64,000 nucleotides of DNA from Mycolicibacterium aromaticivorans JS19b1 = JCM 16368 (GTDB taxonomy: Bacteria > Actinomycetota > Actinomycetes > Mycobacteriales > Mycobacteriaceae), in the NCBI RefSeq assembly GCF_000559085.1, contig NZ_JALN02000001.1, forward strand, positions 3,534,001 to 3,598,000, written 5' to 3'. The notes under the pieces were generated by a model, which was not told where the DNA came from, did no database searches, and saw only the letters and a program-made list of their open reading frames with translations. The position numbers and the translations under genes are program-made. Position 1 is the first letter of the stretch. Every line of letters starts with the position of its first letter. This document shows, piece by piece, positions 41,179 to 49,699 of this stretch.

Positions 41179-43923
41179 ATGGACTCCCTGCTTCAATTCA
41201 TCCTTGACCTGTTCAACAACGAGTCTGCTGCGCAGTCGTATGTTGCCGACCCGAATGCGGCGCTGGCGAACGCAGGGCTGGCCAACGTCAGCCCCGAGCA
41301 GATCCAGTCGGTCGCTGCGTCCGCAGTGCCCGGCCTGGAGCTGGTCGGTGCGGACCCGGTGTCCGGCCTGGCTCAGGCTCTTTCTAATCAATACGGCTTC
41401 GCACCGGTCGACGGACTCCTGTCGGCCCCCGGGGCGGCTGCCGGCGTGGTCGCCGACCAGGCTCTGAATCTCGGAGTCGACGGTGGCTCGAATCTGGCCG
41501 CCGCAGTCGGTGACGGACTCGGTGTCGGGCTGGGCGAGAGCCTCGGTGCCGCGCTCGGCGGCGGTGTCGAGACCGGCCTCGGCCTCGGTGGAGCAGTCGG
41601 CGGCGGCCTGGAGAGCGGCGTCGGCCTCGGTACCGGGCTTGGTGGCGGATTCAACACCGGCGGAGGTCTGCAGACCGGGCTTGGCGCCGGAATTGGTGCC
41701 GGGTTCCAAGCCGGACTGAACGTCGAGGTCGAGGCGGGCTTCAACGCCGGCCTGGGCGCCGCGGTTGGCGGCGGCTCCGAGATCGGTGGCCAGACTGGGG
41801 TTGGTCTGGGCAGCGGTTTCGGGACCGGCTTTGGTGCGGGTGCGGGCTTCAACGGCGGCGCTGAGCTTGGTGGTGGTTTCAATGCCGGCCTGGGTGGCGG
41901 TTTTGAGGGCGGCACCGAGATCGGTGGGCACTCGGGTGCCGGTTTGGGCACGGGTTTCGGGACCGGGTTCGGTGCCGGTGGTGGCGCTGAGCTTGGTGGC
42001 GGTGTCAATGCCGGCCTGGGTGGCGGTTTTGAGGGTGGCACTGAGGTTGGTGGGCACTCGGGCATTGGTCTGGGTAGCGGTTTCGGGACCGGCTTTGGTG
42101 CGGGTGCGGGCTTCAACGGCGGCGCTGAGCTTGGTGGTGGTTTCAATGCCGGCCTGGGTGGCGGTTTTGAGGGTGGCACTGAGGTTGGTGGGCACTCGGG
42201 TGCCGGTTTGGGCACGGGTTTCGGGACCGGGTTCGGTGCCGGTGGTGGTGCTGAGCTTGGTGGTGGCTTCAACGGTGGTGCTGAGCTTGGTGGCGGTTTC
42301 CAGAGCGGGGCGGAGCTTGGCGGCGGTGTCAATGCCGGCCTGGGTGGCGGTTTTGAGGGTGGCACTGAGGTTGGTGGGCACTCGGGCGTCGGCCTGGGTA
42401 GCGGCTTCGGTGCCGGTGGTGGCTTCGAAGGTGGCGCTGAGCTTGGCGGTGGCTTCCAGAGTGGCGCCGAGCTTGGTGGGCACAGTGGCTTTGGTGTGAA
42501 CACTGGCTTCAACGGTGGTGCTGAGCTTGGTGGCGGTTTCCAGAGCGGGGCGGAGCTTGGTGGCGCCGCAGCTGCAGGCGCAGGCGCCGCAGCCGGCCTC
42601 GGAGGAGGCGCTAATATCCACGGACAGACCGGTTTTGGTGGTCAGGTTGGTGGTCAATTCGGCGCCGGCGTCAACGCAGGCAGCAACTTCGCCGCCGGCG
42701 GCGGCAGCCAGCTTGCCGGTGGTGCACAGATCAACGACCGCGCTCGGGTGATCGACTCCAACGAGGTCGACGCCGACCGGCGCACCGCACTCAGCGGCAG
42801 CACCACCACCAGTGCCAGTGGCGGCGCCGGCGGCTCGGCGAACGTCGGCTCCGGTCTCAGCGCTCAGGAGAATGCGAACTTCAACAGCGCGTCCAACGTC
42901 GGCTTCTCCAGCCCGCTCGGCGGCGCAAGCATCGGCGGCCAGACGGCTGCGGCCGGTGGCGGAGCGATCGGTCTCGGTGGTGCCGGTGTGACCGCAGCCG
43001 GCAATGCCGCGGCGAGCAGCACGACTGCGGCGGCGTTCACCAGTCCGCTTGGCGGTGCGACCGCGGGCGCTCAGGTGGCGGCGAGCAACACCGCCGCAGC
43101 GAGCTTCCTGCACAACGACGGTGCGGCCCTTGGCGGCCAGACCAACGTCGCCGCCGGGTTCGGTGGGCAGACCAACCTCGGTGGAGTTGTCGGCGGCCAG
43201 ACCCACGTCGCTGCGTCGGAGACGTCGGCTGCGCACGCTGGCGGCCAGACCGGAATCAGCGGTGGGTCGAGCATCGCAGGCGGGGCCAGTGCCTCCGGCG
43301 GCGCAAGCTCTAACTTCCTCAACCACGAGGCGACGAGTCTGAATCTGCACAATTCGGTTCAGGCGGCCGGCTCGACGAGCGGCTCGGCAGCGGCCGATCA
43401 CGTCTCGGCGGGCGGGAACACGTCGTTCCAGAACGGATTTGGCGGTCAGGCCGACATCCTGGGCCACGACACCGCGGCGCTCGGCGGCCACGGCTCGGTC
43501 AACACCGGGGCCGGCGCAACGGTGTCGACAGGCGCTCAAGGCTCGGCGACCACCCCGTCGCAGGGCAGCGTCATCCACACCGGTGGCTCGGCGACCGGCG
43601 GCGGACAGGTCGCGGCCGGTTCGAACGGCGGCTCGGTGATCACCACGACGCAGGGTGGGGCCAACGCCGGCACCTCGAGTTCGGTTGACAACAGCCACAC
43701 TTCGGCGACGGTCGATCAGCACTCGGCCTTCGACGCGTCGAGTCATGCCGCGGTGACTCCGGTGCCCGATCACTCGACGGACGACCAGTCGGCGCATGCC
43801 AGCACCGACTACTCGAGCCACTCGCTGTACGACACGAGCCACGACAGCGCGGCGTCGCACAGTCAGGCGAGCACCGATCTGTCGGCACACAACCAGCTCG
43901 ATCAGCACCACCCGGGATTCTGA
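41179..43923 (+). CDS. iniB: IniB-like glycine-rich protein
   Basis: A 914-aa protein. The N-terminal 75 residues (MDSLLQFILDLFNNESAAQS, then YVADPNAALANAGLANVSPEQIQ and GADPVSGLAQAL) match the start of IniB, the isoniazid-inducible protein of mycobacteria, at many positions. The rest is Gly-rich and repetitive: tandem units in 41803-42588, then Ala/Ser/Gly-rich stretches with GGQT motifs and a His/Ser/Asp-rich end. About twice the length of M. tuberculosis IniB (around 480 aa). iniA and iniC, the dynamin-like partners, do not follow. Start chosen by IniB homology and the ribosome site. Confidence 0.8.
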   Translation: MDSLLQFILDLFNNESAAQSYVADPNAALANAGLANVSPEQIQSVAASAVPGLELVGADPVSGLAQALSNQYGFAPVDGLLSAPGAAAGVVADQALNLGVDGGSNLAAAVGDGLGVGLGESLGAALGGGVETGLGLGGAVGGGLESGVGLGTGLGGGFNTGGGLQTGLGAGIGAGFQAGLNVEVEAGFNAGLGAAVGGGSEIGGQTGVGLGSGFGTGFGAGAGFNGGAELGGGFNAGLGGGFEGGTEIGGHSGAGLGTGFGTGFGAGGGAELGGGVNAGLGGGFEGGTEVGGHSGIGLGSGFGTGFGAGAGFNGGAELGGGFNAGLGGGFEGGTEVGGHSGAGLGTGFGTGFGAGGGAELGGGFNGGAELGGGFQSGAELGGGVNAGLGGGFEGGTEVGGHSGVGLGSGFGAGGGFEGGAELGGGFQSGAELGGHSGFGVNTGFNGGAELGGGFQSGAELGGAAAAGAGAAAGLGGGANIHGQTGFGGQVGGQFGAGVNAGSNFAAGGGSQLAGGAQINDRARVIDSNEVDADRRTALSGSTTTSASGGAGGSANVGSGLSAQENANFNSASNVGFSSPLGGASIGGQTAAAGGGAIGLGGAGVTAAGNAAASSTTAAAFTSPLGGATAGAQVAASNTAAASFLHNDGAALGGQTNVAAGFGGQTNLGGVVGGQTHVAASETSAAHAGGQTGISGGSSIAGGASASGGASSNFLNHEATSLNLHNSVQAAGSTSGSAAADHVSAGGNTSFQNGFGGQADILGHDTAALGGHGSVNTGAGATVSTGAQGSATTPSQGSVIHTGGSATGGGQVAAGSNGGSVITTTQGGANAGTSSSVDNSHTSATVDQHSAFDASSHAAVTPVPDHSTDDQSAHASTDYSSHSLYDTSHDSAASHSQASTDLSAHNQLDQHHPGF
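41803..42588 (+). repeat. in-gene tandem repeats of the iniB-like gene
   Basis: Units begin with GLG(S/T)GFGTGFGAG and end with GGHSG. Starts: 41803 (46 codons), 41941 (42), 42067 (46), 42205 (longer, with an inserted GGAELGGGFQSGAELGGG module), then a shortened unit with FQSGAELGG repeats. The pair 41803-42066 is repeated almost base for base from 42067, showing recent duplication of a 264-bp block. Confidence 0.85.
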
Positions 43924-43943
43924 CCGGAGAGGCCTGACACAAA

Positions 43944-43973
43944 ATCGGTGGGGACCGCATGGTCCCCACCGAT
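43944..43973. terminator. terminator after the iniB-like gene
   Basis: A perfect 13-bp stem (ATCGGTGGGGACC, 43944-43956, with 43961-43973) and GCAT loop, 20 bp after the stop and between convergent genes. Confidence 0.85.
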
Positions 43974-43996
43974 GTGTGTGTGCCGCAGTCGTGTGA

Positions 43997-44740
43997 CTAG
44001 TCGGACATCCGGTGCGGGACGTCGGTGATCAGACCGCCGTCCATCACGAACTCGGAGCCGGTTGCGTAGGACGATTCATCGCTGGCCAGGAACAACACGA
44101 ACGACGACACCTCGTCCGGCTCGCCGAGGCGACCCATCGGGGCAGCGACCAGATCCTCGGGCATGTGTGCGGTCATCGGGGTGCGGATCATGCCGGGGTG
44201 CAGCGAGTTGACCCGAATGTTGTTGGCCGCCAGCTCGAGTGCGGCTGATTTGGTCAGCCCGCGGATCGCCCATTTGGATGCGACGTAGCCGTGGTTACCC
44301 GGGGTCCCGCGCATCGCCTGGATCGACGACATATTGATGATCGAACCGCCGCCCGCGTCGATCATCGGCGCGATCACGGACTTGATGCCGAGCATGGTCC
44401 CGGTGAGGTTGACGTCGATAACCCGTTGCCAGCGTTCACGTTCCAGGTTCTTCAGGGTGCGGCGGTAGACAATGCCCGCATTGTTCACCAGAACGTTGAG
44501 GGTGCCGAACTCCCGCAGGACCAGCGCCACGGCTGCCGCCCAATGGTCGGGATCGGATACGTCGAGATGGATATACCGGGCATCGTCGCCGAGGGCAGCG
44601 GCCACCGCGGCGCCTTCGTCGTCGAGAACATCGCCGAGAATCACCTTGGCGCCCTCGCTGACCAGAAGCTGGGCATGGGCCGCACCCATCCCGCGAGCGG
44701 CACCGGTGATCAGGGCAACCTTGCCGTCGACGCGTCCCAC
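43997..44740 (-). CDS. short-chain dehydrogenase (hydroxysteroid dehydrogenase/FabG3-like)
   Basis: A 247-aa classical SDR. TGAARGMG (NAD-binding TGxxxGxG), NNAG, the catalytic Ser in IINMSSIQA, YVASK (Tyr/Lys) and HPGMIRTPMT are present. Overall it resembles the 3-alpha(20-beta)-hydroxysteroid dehydrogenase / FabG3 of M. tuberculosis: DxLDxEG after the first strand and SDESSYATGSEFVMDGG at the end. GTG 44740 gives MGRVDGKVALITG. Substrate could be a steroid or other secondary alcohol. Alone in its transcription unit. Confidence 0.85.
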   Translation of the reverse strand: MGRVDGKVALITGAARGMGAAHAQLLVSEGAKVILGDVLDDEGAAVAAALGDDARYIHLDVSDPDHWAAAVALVLREFGTLNVLVNNAGIVYRRTLKNLERERWQRVIDVNLTGTMLGIKSVIAPMIDAGGGSIINMSSIQAMRGTPGNHGYVASKWAIRGLTKSAALELAANNIRVNSLHPGMIRTPMTAHMPEDLVAAPMGRLGEPDEVSSFVLFLASDESSYATGSEFVMDGGLITDVPHRMSD

Positions 44741-44777
44741 CCGCCGCACGGTACCCGGCCAGACGGCTCGAGCTGCG

Positions 44778-45599
44778 TTACTTCCCCGCTAGCTGAGACC
44801 ACGTGTCCAGGACGCTTTCGTAGGCCGTCGGCTGCACCGCGATCGAACCCACGAACGGATGCTCCATCGCAAACGTCAGATAGAGAACGAATGCCAGCAG
44901 GGAGCCGGCCAACGCGATCAGTGCGCCGTGGATTACGACGTCCGAGGAGGGAAATGTATAGGTGAACAACAGCATCACCATGCCGCCCCCCAACAGCAAC
45001 ACCCACAACTCGCCGGGAATCTCCGACTGGCTGCCGGAGATTCGTGTTTTTCGGGCGCTGCCCAGTTCGTCGAGTCGGGTGATGGATTGCTGATAGAACG
45101 CGATCTCGCTCTGCTTGGTCGGCTCGATGTGCAGGAAGCTGTTCCACACCGCGGTCAGGTGCTCGGATTGCTGCTCGATGGTCTCCCCGCGCCGCATGCG
45201 CGGAAATTCGTCGTCGACGACGTCCTTTGTGTAGTCGATAAGGCTCTGCTGAATCCCGGCCCGGTCGGCGACCGGCAAGCCCGTCGAATCGCGCAGCAGA
45301 TCTGAGATCGCCGACGCCTCGGCCTCTGTGCCCCGCTCAGCCTGATTCAACTGCTCCCACACCACCACAACGACGAAGGCCACCAGCACGGCGTAGAGCA
45401 CCCCGGCCAGGTCGAACACGTGGCCCGCCACTGAACCCGACCGTGCCAACCGTCGCTGCGGAAGGATGCGTCGGCTCAGCACCAGTCCCAGCACGGCCAG
45501 CCCGACGGTGATGACGACCACCACGACCCCGACGAGCGGTGCGGGCAGCTGCAGGAGCCAGATCACCGGATACTTGTTGCCGACGCATTCGTCCGCCAA
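44778..45599 (-). CDS. DUF4239-family membrane protein
   Basis: A 273-aa protein with two N-terminal membrane helices (about 20-42 and 62-84), a soluble middle region of about 115 residues and two C-terminal helices (about 203-222 and 225-245), the layout of DUF4239 proteins. VAFVVVVVWEQLNQAERGTEAEASAI after helix 2 is family-like. Function unknown. Divergent from the hydrolase gene at 45629. Confidence 0.78.
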   Translation of the reverse strand: MADECVGNKYPVIWLLQLPAPLVGVVVVVITVGLAVLGLVLSRRILPQRRLARSGSVAGHVFDLAGVLYAVLVAFVVVVVWEQLNQAERGTEAEASAISDLLRDSTGLPVADRAGIQQSLIDYTKDVVDDEFPRMRRGETIEQQSEHLTAVWNSFLHIEPTKQSEIAFYQQSITRLDELGSARKTRISGSQSEIPGELWVLLLGGGMVMLLFTYTFPSSDVVIHGALIALAGSLLAFVLYLTFAMEHPFVGSIAVQPTAYESVLDTWSQLAGK

Positions 45600-45628
45600 A
45601 CCACGGCTTGCGTCGATAGGGTGCGGCT

Positions 45629-46417
45629 GTGCTCGAGGTGATCGACAAGGGCGGGGCCACTGCCACCCGCTCCACGCCGCTGCTGTTCGTGCACGGGGCC
45701 TTCCACGGGGCCTGGTGCTGGGACGACCACTTTCTCGACTACTTCGCCGAGCGCGGCTATCACGCTCTTGCGCTGAACCTGCGGGGCCACGGTGCCAGCC
45801 CGTCGGCTGTGCCGATCAACTCCTGTGGCGTCCTCGACTATGTCCAGGATGTGAAAACCGTCGCTGACCGCCTGCCCGTGCCGCCGGTGGTCATCGGTCA
45901 CTCGATGGGCGGATTCGTGGTTCAGAAATACCTGGCGGTCCACGATGCGCCGGCCGCGGTGCTGGTCGCGTCGGCCCCGCCGACGGGTATCGCGCCTGCG
46001 ACCGTGCGGGTGGCCTGGCGTCATCGGCGCCAGTCGGTGCGCACCCGTTCCTTCAGCAGACCGTTGGATTTCTTTGCAGCGCAGGGTGTTTCACGAGCAA
46101 CTTTCTATCATTCCGCCACCCCCGACGAGATCGTCATCGCGTGCACGTCGCGGCTGAGCGCGGAAAGTGCCCGGGTGCTGTACCGCGATCTGCTCTACCG
46201 CCACCTCGCACGACCCAAGCGCGTCAGGGCTCCGGTACTGGTACTCGGCGCCGAGCTCGACGGGTTCTTCACGCCAAAGGAAGTCGCCGCGACCGCGCGG
46301 GCTTACCGCACCGAGCCGGTCATGTTTCCCGGCATGGGCCACAACATGATGCTCGAGCACGGCTGGGAATCCGTGGCTGACCGCATTGACAGGTGGTTGA
46401 CAGCAACACTGCGCTGA
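45629..46417 (+). CDS. alpha/beta hydrolase
   Basis: A 262-aa hydrolase with the oxyanion start LLFVHGAFHGAWCWDDHF, nucleophile elbow GHSMGG (Ser), an Asp in ELDGFF and catalytic His in PGMGHNMMLEHGW. GTG 45629 is the start. No signal peptide. Likely an esterase or lipase-like enzyme; the substrate is not predictable. Confidence 0.85.
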   Translation: MLEVIDKGGATATRSTPLLFVHGAFHGAWCWDDHFLDYFAERGYHALALNLRGHGASPSAVPINSCGVLDYVQDVKTVADRLPVPPVVIGHSMGGFVVQKYLAVHDAPAAVLVASAPPTGIAPATVRVAWRHRRQSVRTRSFSRPLDFFAAQGVSRATFYHSATPDEIVIACTSRLSAESARVLYRDLLYRHLARPKRVRAPVLVLGAELDGFFTPKEVAATARAYRTEPVMFPGMGHNMMLEHGWESVADRIDRWLTATLR

Positions 46418-46480
46418 CGGGGCGGTTAGTTTGGCCCCGGAACGGGAAACCACAGCCGCACCCCGACCAAGGAGGCAGGA

Positions 46481-46711
46481 ATGCTGCACACCGCCGTGCT
46501 GGCCGCCAGCGACAACATCGAAGCCGCGGGATTCATCCTGCGCGGCATCAAAGGTATCTTCGTCGCCATCGGCAGCATCATCGCCGCGGTCGTCTGCGCG
46601 GTCATCGCAGGTATGAAGGGTCGAAATCCGTTCGGCTGGGGCATTCTCGGGCTGTTCTTTTCGATCCTGACGCTGATTGTCATCATCGTGATCCCCAGCA
46701 AGAAGTCCTAG
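46481..46711 (+). CDS. small membrane protein (76 aa)
   Basis: ATG 46481 with an ideal AAGGAGG ribosome site 6-7 nt upstream. Two hydrophobic helices (about 24-44 and 50-71) joined by a KGRNPFGWG loop, and a basic end PSKKS. Short membrane proteins with this loop are often found in actinobacteria; the function is unknown. Same strand as the hydrolase, 63 bp after it. Confidence 0.75.
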   Translation: MLHTAVLAASDNIEAAGFILRGIKGIFVAIGSIIAAVVCAVIAGMKGRNPFGWGILGLFFSILTLIVIIVIPSKKS

Positions 46712-46716
46712 CGCTG

Positions 46717-47307
46717 TCAGGCGTGAAAGCCCGCGAGGACCGCCTGCACGCCTACGTCCCAACGCCGATCGACCGACGACGTCGACGTGCCCAGCCAGCG
46801 CCCGGCTTCCTGAACCGCCAATCCCTGGGCGAGAGCGAGCAATACGTGGGATATGTCGACCGGGTCGCCTGCCAGTAAGCCGGTGTCGACGCACCGCTTC
46901 ACCTTGCCGACGAGGATCTCCCGCACCGTCGGCGCGGATGCCAGCTGGTCAGGAGCGGGGTCGAGCTCCTGGAAGGGTCTGCTGAACATCACCCGGGCCA
47001 ATGGCGGGTAGTCGAGGCAGAACCGGCGGAACACCGGAATCACCGCCCGCAGGTCGCCCAGCTCGTCGGTCGTCTCGGGGATTGCGACGAGTTCACCGCC
47101 CAGTCTGCGGAAACCTTCGAAGAACACCGCCCGCAGCAATCCGTCCTTGTCGGAGAACAACTCGTAGACCGCGGGCACGGAGGTGCCGGCGCGCTCGGCG
47201 ACGCGGCGGGTGGTGAAGCCCGACATCCCGTCTTCGCACAGCGTGCTCACCGCCACGTCGACCACGCGGTCGCGCAGCTCGGGAGTGCGCTGCTTGACCC
47301 TGGGCAC
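46717..47307 (-). CDS. TetR-family regulator
   Basis: A 196-aa regulator with an N-terminal TetR HTH (RDRVVDVAVSTLCEDGMSGFTTRRVAERAGTSVPAVYELFSDKDGLLR, about 12-58, HTH in TTRRVAERAGTSVPAVYELF). The C-terminal domain is not assignable. Lies 6 bp downstream of echA3 on the same strand, so the two form an operon, and a 12-bp palindrome (48047-48058) ahead of echA3 is a likely operator. Confidence 0.85.
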   Translation of the reverse strand: MPRVKQRTPELRDRVVDVAVSTLCEDGMSGFTTRRVAERAGTSVPAVYELFSDKDGLLRAVFFEGFRRLGGELVAIPETTDELGDLRAVIPVFRRFCLDYPPLARVMFSRPFQELDPAPDQLASAPTVREILVGKVKRCVDTGLLAGDPVDISHVLLALAQGLAVQEAGRWLGTSTSSVDRRWDVGVQAVLAGFHA

Positions 47308-47313
47308 GGACTC

Positions 47314-48009
47314 CTACATTCCGAACTCGGAACGGATGTTGTCGATACCTTCGCGCATTGCATCAAGGGTGGCCTGGCGGGCGCGCAGCTTGCTGGCAAG
47401 ATGCGCACTGGCATTCAGTGCGGTGAACTCATGCGCGGCTTCCTCGGCGCGCGCCAAAACCTGGTCATTCATCGCGATCTCGTCGATCCAGCCACCGGCC
47501 AGCGCGGTCTCGCCCAGGAAGTTCTTGGCCAGACCGACCGCCTGCTGGTAAGCCGACGGCGTCAGCCGCAGCCGCATGATCTCCAGGGCGGGGTACGGCA
47601 GCACCATCCCGATCGCTACCTCGTTGGCCTGAAAGTTGTAGGTGGGACCGGCAATTCGGTGGTCAACGCTGCACGCCAGAAACGATCCCATGGCGATCGC
47701 GTGACCGGTGATCGCCGCGACGACGGGTTTGGGGAACGACAGCAGCCGGTGGGACAAGTTGAACCCACCCTGCAGCATCTCGACAGAGGCGTCGATGTCG
47801 CCGGAGCGAAACACCTTCAGGTCGAACCCGCCGCTGAAGACGCGGTCATTGCCTGCGATCACCACTGCTGCGGCGTTCTCACCCTCGGCGCGATCGAGGG
47901 CGTCGTTGATCGCTTTCAGCATGACCGGACTCAGCACGTTGACCTTGCCGTCGTCCAACGAGATCACCGCGACCGCGTCGTCTTTGCGATAACTGACCGA
48001 CCCGCTCAT
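47314..48009 (-). CDS. echA3: enoyl-CoA hydratase/isomerase family protein EchA3
   Basis: A 231-aa crotonase-fold enzyme very similar to M. tuberculosis EchA3: VISLDDGKVNVLSPVMLKAINDALDRAE, NDRVFSGGFDLKVFRSG (oxyanion-hole region), KPVVAAITGHAIAMGSFLACSVDHR, FQANEVAIGMVLPYPALEIMRLRLTPSAYQQA. The catalytic Glu is in NEVAIGM. It likely hydrates enoyl-CoA in fatty-acid breakdown. In M. tuberculosis echA3 also lies upstream of the hadABC region, so synteny agrees. Confidence 0.92.
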   Translation of the reverse strand: MSGSVSYRKDDAVAVISLDDGKVNVLSPVMLKAINDALDRAEGENAAAVVIAGNDRVFSGGFDLKVFRSGDIDASVEMLQGGFNLSHRLLSFPKPVVAAITGHAIAMGSFLACSVDHRIAGPTYNFQANEVAIGMVLPYPALEIMRLRLTPSAYQQAVGLAKNFLGETALAGGWIDEIAMNDQVLARAEEAAHEFTALNASAHLASKLRARQATLDAMREGIDNIRSEFGM

Positions 48010-48046
48010 GGATGCTCCTTCGTCGCAGCGTCTAATTTCGTACCGA

Positions 48047-48058
48047 CGTTACGTAACG
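48047..48058. promoter_or_regulatory. palindromic operator candidate of the echA3-tetR operon
   Basis: Perfect 12-bp palindrome CGTTACGTAACG, 38 bp upstream of the echA3 start, embedded in TTCG...CGAA flanks. Such sites are typical for TetR regulators, and a TetR gene is the second gene of this operon. Confidence 0.6.
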
Positions 48059-48087
48059 AAGTTCCGATTTCCAAGGGGCAATTCCGC

Positions 48088-48897
48088 CTACCCATGCCGG
48101 GGCAGGCGCACGACCTCCGTCGGCTGCTCGAATCTCTCTCGCCGCCAACGGCTCTGAGTTTCCTCGGCGGCGCGCTTCATCCGGGCGATCTCCTCGCGAA
48201 GGACGTCGACGCGCGTCTCCTTGGTGGCGAAATGGAAGTAGTCGAGCATGTTGCGCAACAGTTCGAGCTTCTCGCGCTCGCGTCGGGCCAGATCGTGTCC
48301 GGTCATCATCTCGACACGGTGCACCGGCTGCAAGGTGTCCCAGTCCAGCGCCACCTTGGTGCGGTACACCGTGCGCTTGCGCCCGAAGGTCCTCGCCCAC
48401 CAGCCCTGCGGCTCGGGCTGGTCGTGGTAGGAGACCAGCTCCTCGAACCGCGAGTCGATCGACTCGCCGAACTGGCTGCGATCGAGCGCCGAATCCCACA
48501 CCGTGCGCCACTCCTGCGTGGGCGCGAGCTCGGGAATGCTTTGGGGCAGAGTCAGTTCCACGATATCGGTGAACCCGTCCTCGGTGTGCTCGTACCGAGC
48601 CACGGTGGGGGGCTTCGGAAAGGCGAAGCCTACGTCGAAGGCGGCCGTGCTGCCGTAGTTGCGGACGACCAGCTCGATGACATGCCAGTCCGCGGAGTGC
48701 GGCTCCATGAACATCGCGACGTGCGGTCGCGCCTGCTTGGCGTTAGCTCTCTGTTGTCGACGAATCTGCCGATGCGCGTAGATCAACGCCGCGAGCCCCA
48801 GCAGCACTGCTGCCCAGGCGGCGACCGCCAACCACGTGCCGGCCCCGACTCCGGTGACATCTCCCCACAGATCCGCGAGATCACTCGCGTTTTCCAT
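48088..48897 (-). CDS. hypothetical single-pass membrane protein
   Basis: A 269-aa protein with one membrane helix near the N-terminus (about 22-41, WLAVAAWAAVLLGLAALIYA) and a basic stretch right after it (HRQIRRQQRANAKQ), so the long remainder is cytosolic. The soluble part has WHVIELVVRNYGSTAAFDVGFAF, a fold I cannot name, and a C-terminal Arg/Glu-rich coiled-coil-like segment. Similar membrane proteins occur in actinobacteria and their phages. Function unknown. Confidence 0.65.
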   Translation of the reverse strand: MENASDLADLWGDVTGVGAGTWLAVAAWAAVLLGLAALIYAHRQIRRQQRANAKQARPHVAMFMEPHSADWHVIELVVRNYGSTAAFDVGFAFPKPPTVARYEHTEDGFTDIVELTLPQSIPELAPTQEWRTVWDSALDRSQFGESIDSRFEELVSYHDQPEPQGWWARTFGRKRTVYRTKVALDWDTLQPVHRVEMMTGHDLARREREKLELLRNMLDYFHFATKETRVDVLREEIARMKRAAEETQSRWRRERFEQPTEVVRLPRHG

Positions 48898-48928
48898 CCT
48901 CTGCTTATATCACGGCAAACTGACGTCT

Positions 48929-49663
48929 TCAGTATTGACGAGATTGAAAGTTATTGCCGCGCTGGCGCAGTCGGCGCTGCACCGCGTACGGGCTCGCGGC
49001 CATGGATGCCCGGCGACGGCGCACGGCCAGCGTGACCGGCAATACCGGAGAAATGCCGCAGGCCTGCGCGAATTGCTGTGCGGTCAGCCCGTCCGCCGAG
49101 TTCATGTCGCAAGGGCCGAACGGTGGCGCCCCTTCCGGCAATCCGCCGCCGTAGCCTTGCCCGTCGGTGTACTGGTGGGCGACTTTGCCTGGATAGGGCG
49201 GATTCGAGCCATACGACGCCACCACTAACCGGATGCCGTCCGGCTTGGTGGGCCACAATTGGTCGAGGTCTCCGGCATTGCCGTAGCCGATCACCTTGGC
49301 CGTCGAGCCGACATAGGCGCCCACCTCGCGATAGGCCGCATTGATCCCGGCTGACTGGTCACCGGAAATCTGTCCCCCCCACGATTCGACGTCGATCATC
49401 ACTGCCATCTTTGGATGCGGTGCTCGCACTTGGGATTTGAACGTCTCCACCGTCTCGCTCCAGTTTGGCCGCCACACGAAGTAGACGACGAAAAAGGTCA
49501 GTCGCCCGCTGTCGACATTGCTCAGGCACCAGCCATAGTTGTTAACCCAGCGGCGGTCGCCGTAGGTGCCGTCATTGGACCGGATGCACAACACCGGGTA
49601 CGGATAGGTGTCGTTTACGCCGACCTGCCACTCGGAGACATCGGCATACAGGGTATCGGCCAT
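48929..49663 (-). CDS. GH25-like glycosyl-hydrolase (phage-type)
   Basis: A 244-aa protein beginning MADTLYADVSEWQ, the signature start of GH25-type muramidase domains (DVSEWQ), followed by PYPVLCIRSNDGTYGDRRWVNNY, MIDVESWGG (acidic catalytic region) and QYTDGQGYGG. No signal peptide. Such single-domain proteins are common in mycobacteriophages as lysis or tail-associated hydrolases. The last about 40 residues are Arg/Gln-rich and not part of the fold. Short direct repeats flank the gene, and no other phage gene is near. Confidence 0.7.
   Translation of the reverse strand: MADTLYADVSEWQVGVNDTYPYPVLCIRSNDGTYGDRRWVNNYGWCLSNVDSGRLTFFVVYFVWRPNWSETVETFKSQVRAPHPKMAVMIDVESWGGQISGDQSAGINAAYREVGAYVGSTAKVIGYGNAGDLDQLWPTKPDGIRLVVASYGSNPPYPGKVAHQYTDGQGYGGGLPEGAPPFGPCDMNSADGLTAQQFAQACGISPVLPVTLAVRRRRASMAASPYAVQRRLRQRGNNFQSRQY
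48938..48951 (+). repeat. left copy of a 14-bp direct repeat around the GH25-like gene
   Basis: ACGAGATTGAAAGT here and ACGAGATTGGAAGT at 49685-49698 agree at 13 of 14 positions, with a TATTG nearby on the left of both. The left copy lies in the last codons of the gene. Confidence 0.4.
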
Positions 49664-49684
49664 AGCTAATTATGGCTATTGCCA

Positions 49685-49698
49685 ACGAGATTGGAAGT
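49685..49698 (+). repeat. right copy of a 14-bp direct repeat around the GH25-like gene
   Basis: ACGAGATTGGAAGT, 13 of 14 identical to 48938-48951; lies 22 bp before the GH25-like start codon, adjacent to the stop of the next gene. Confidence 0.4.
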
Positions 49699-49699
49699 A

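Noticed and set aside
41388..42512. Second long antisense frame (Pro/Lys/Ala-rich) in the same gene
   Set aside because: Pure mirror of the Gly codons in the repeats; PPPSSAPP-type low complexity.
41803..42588. Repeats considered as a possible CRISPR array
   Set aside because: Units of 126-138 bp have no unique spacers, keep one reading frame and differ by codon-level changes; they encode protein repeats.
41026..43911. 961-codon open frame on the minus strand opposite the iniB-like gene
   Set aside because: Its sequence is an antisense image of the Gly-rich repeats (Thr/Ala/Lys and Arg-rich), without ribosome site or family features; the plus-strand gene has an IniB N-terminus and ribosome site.
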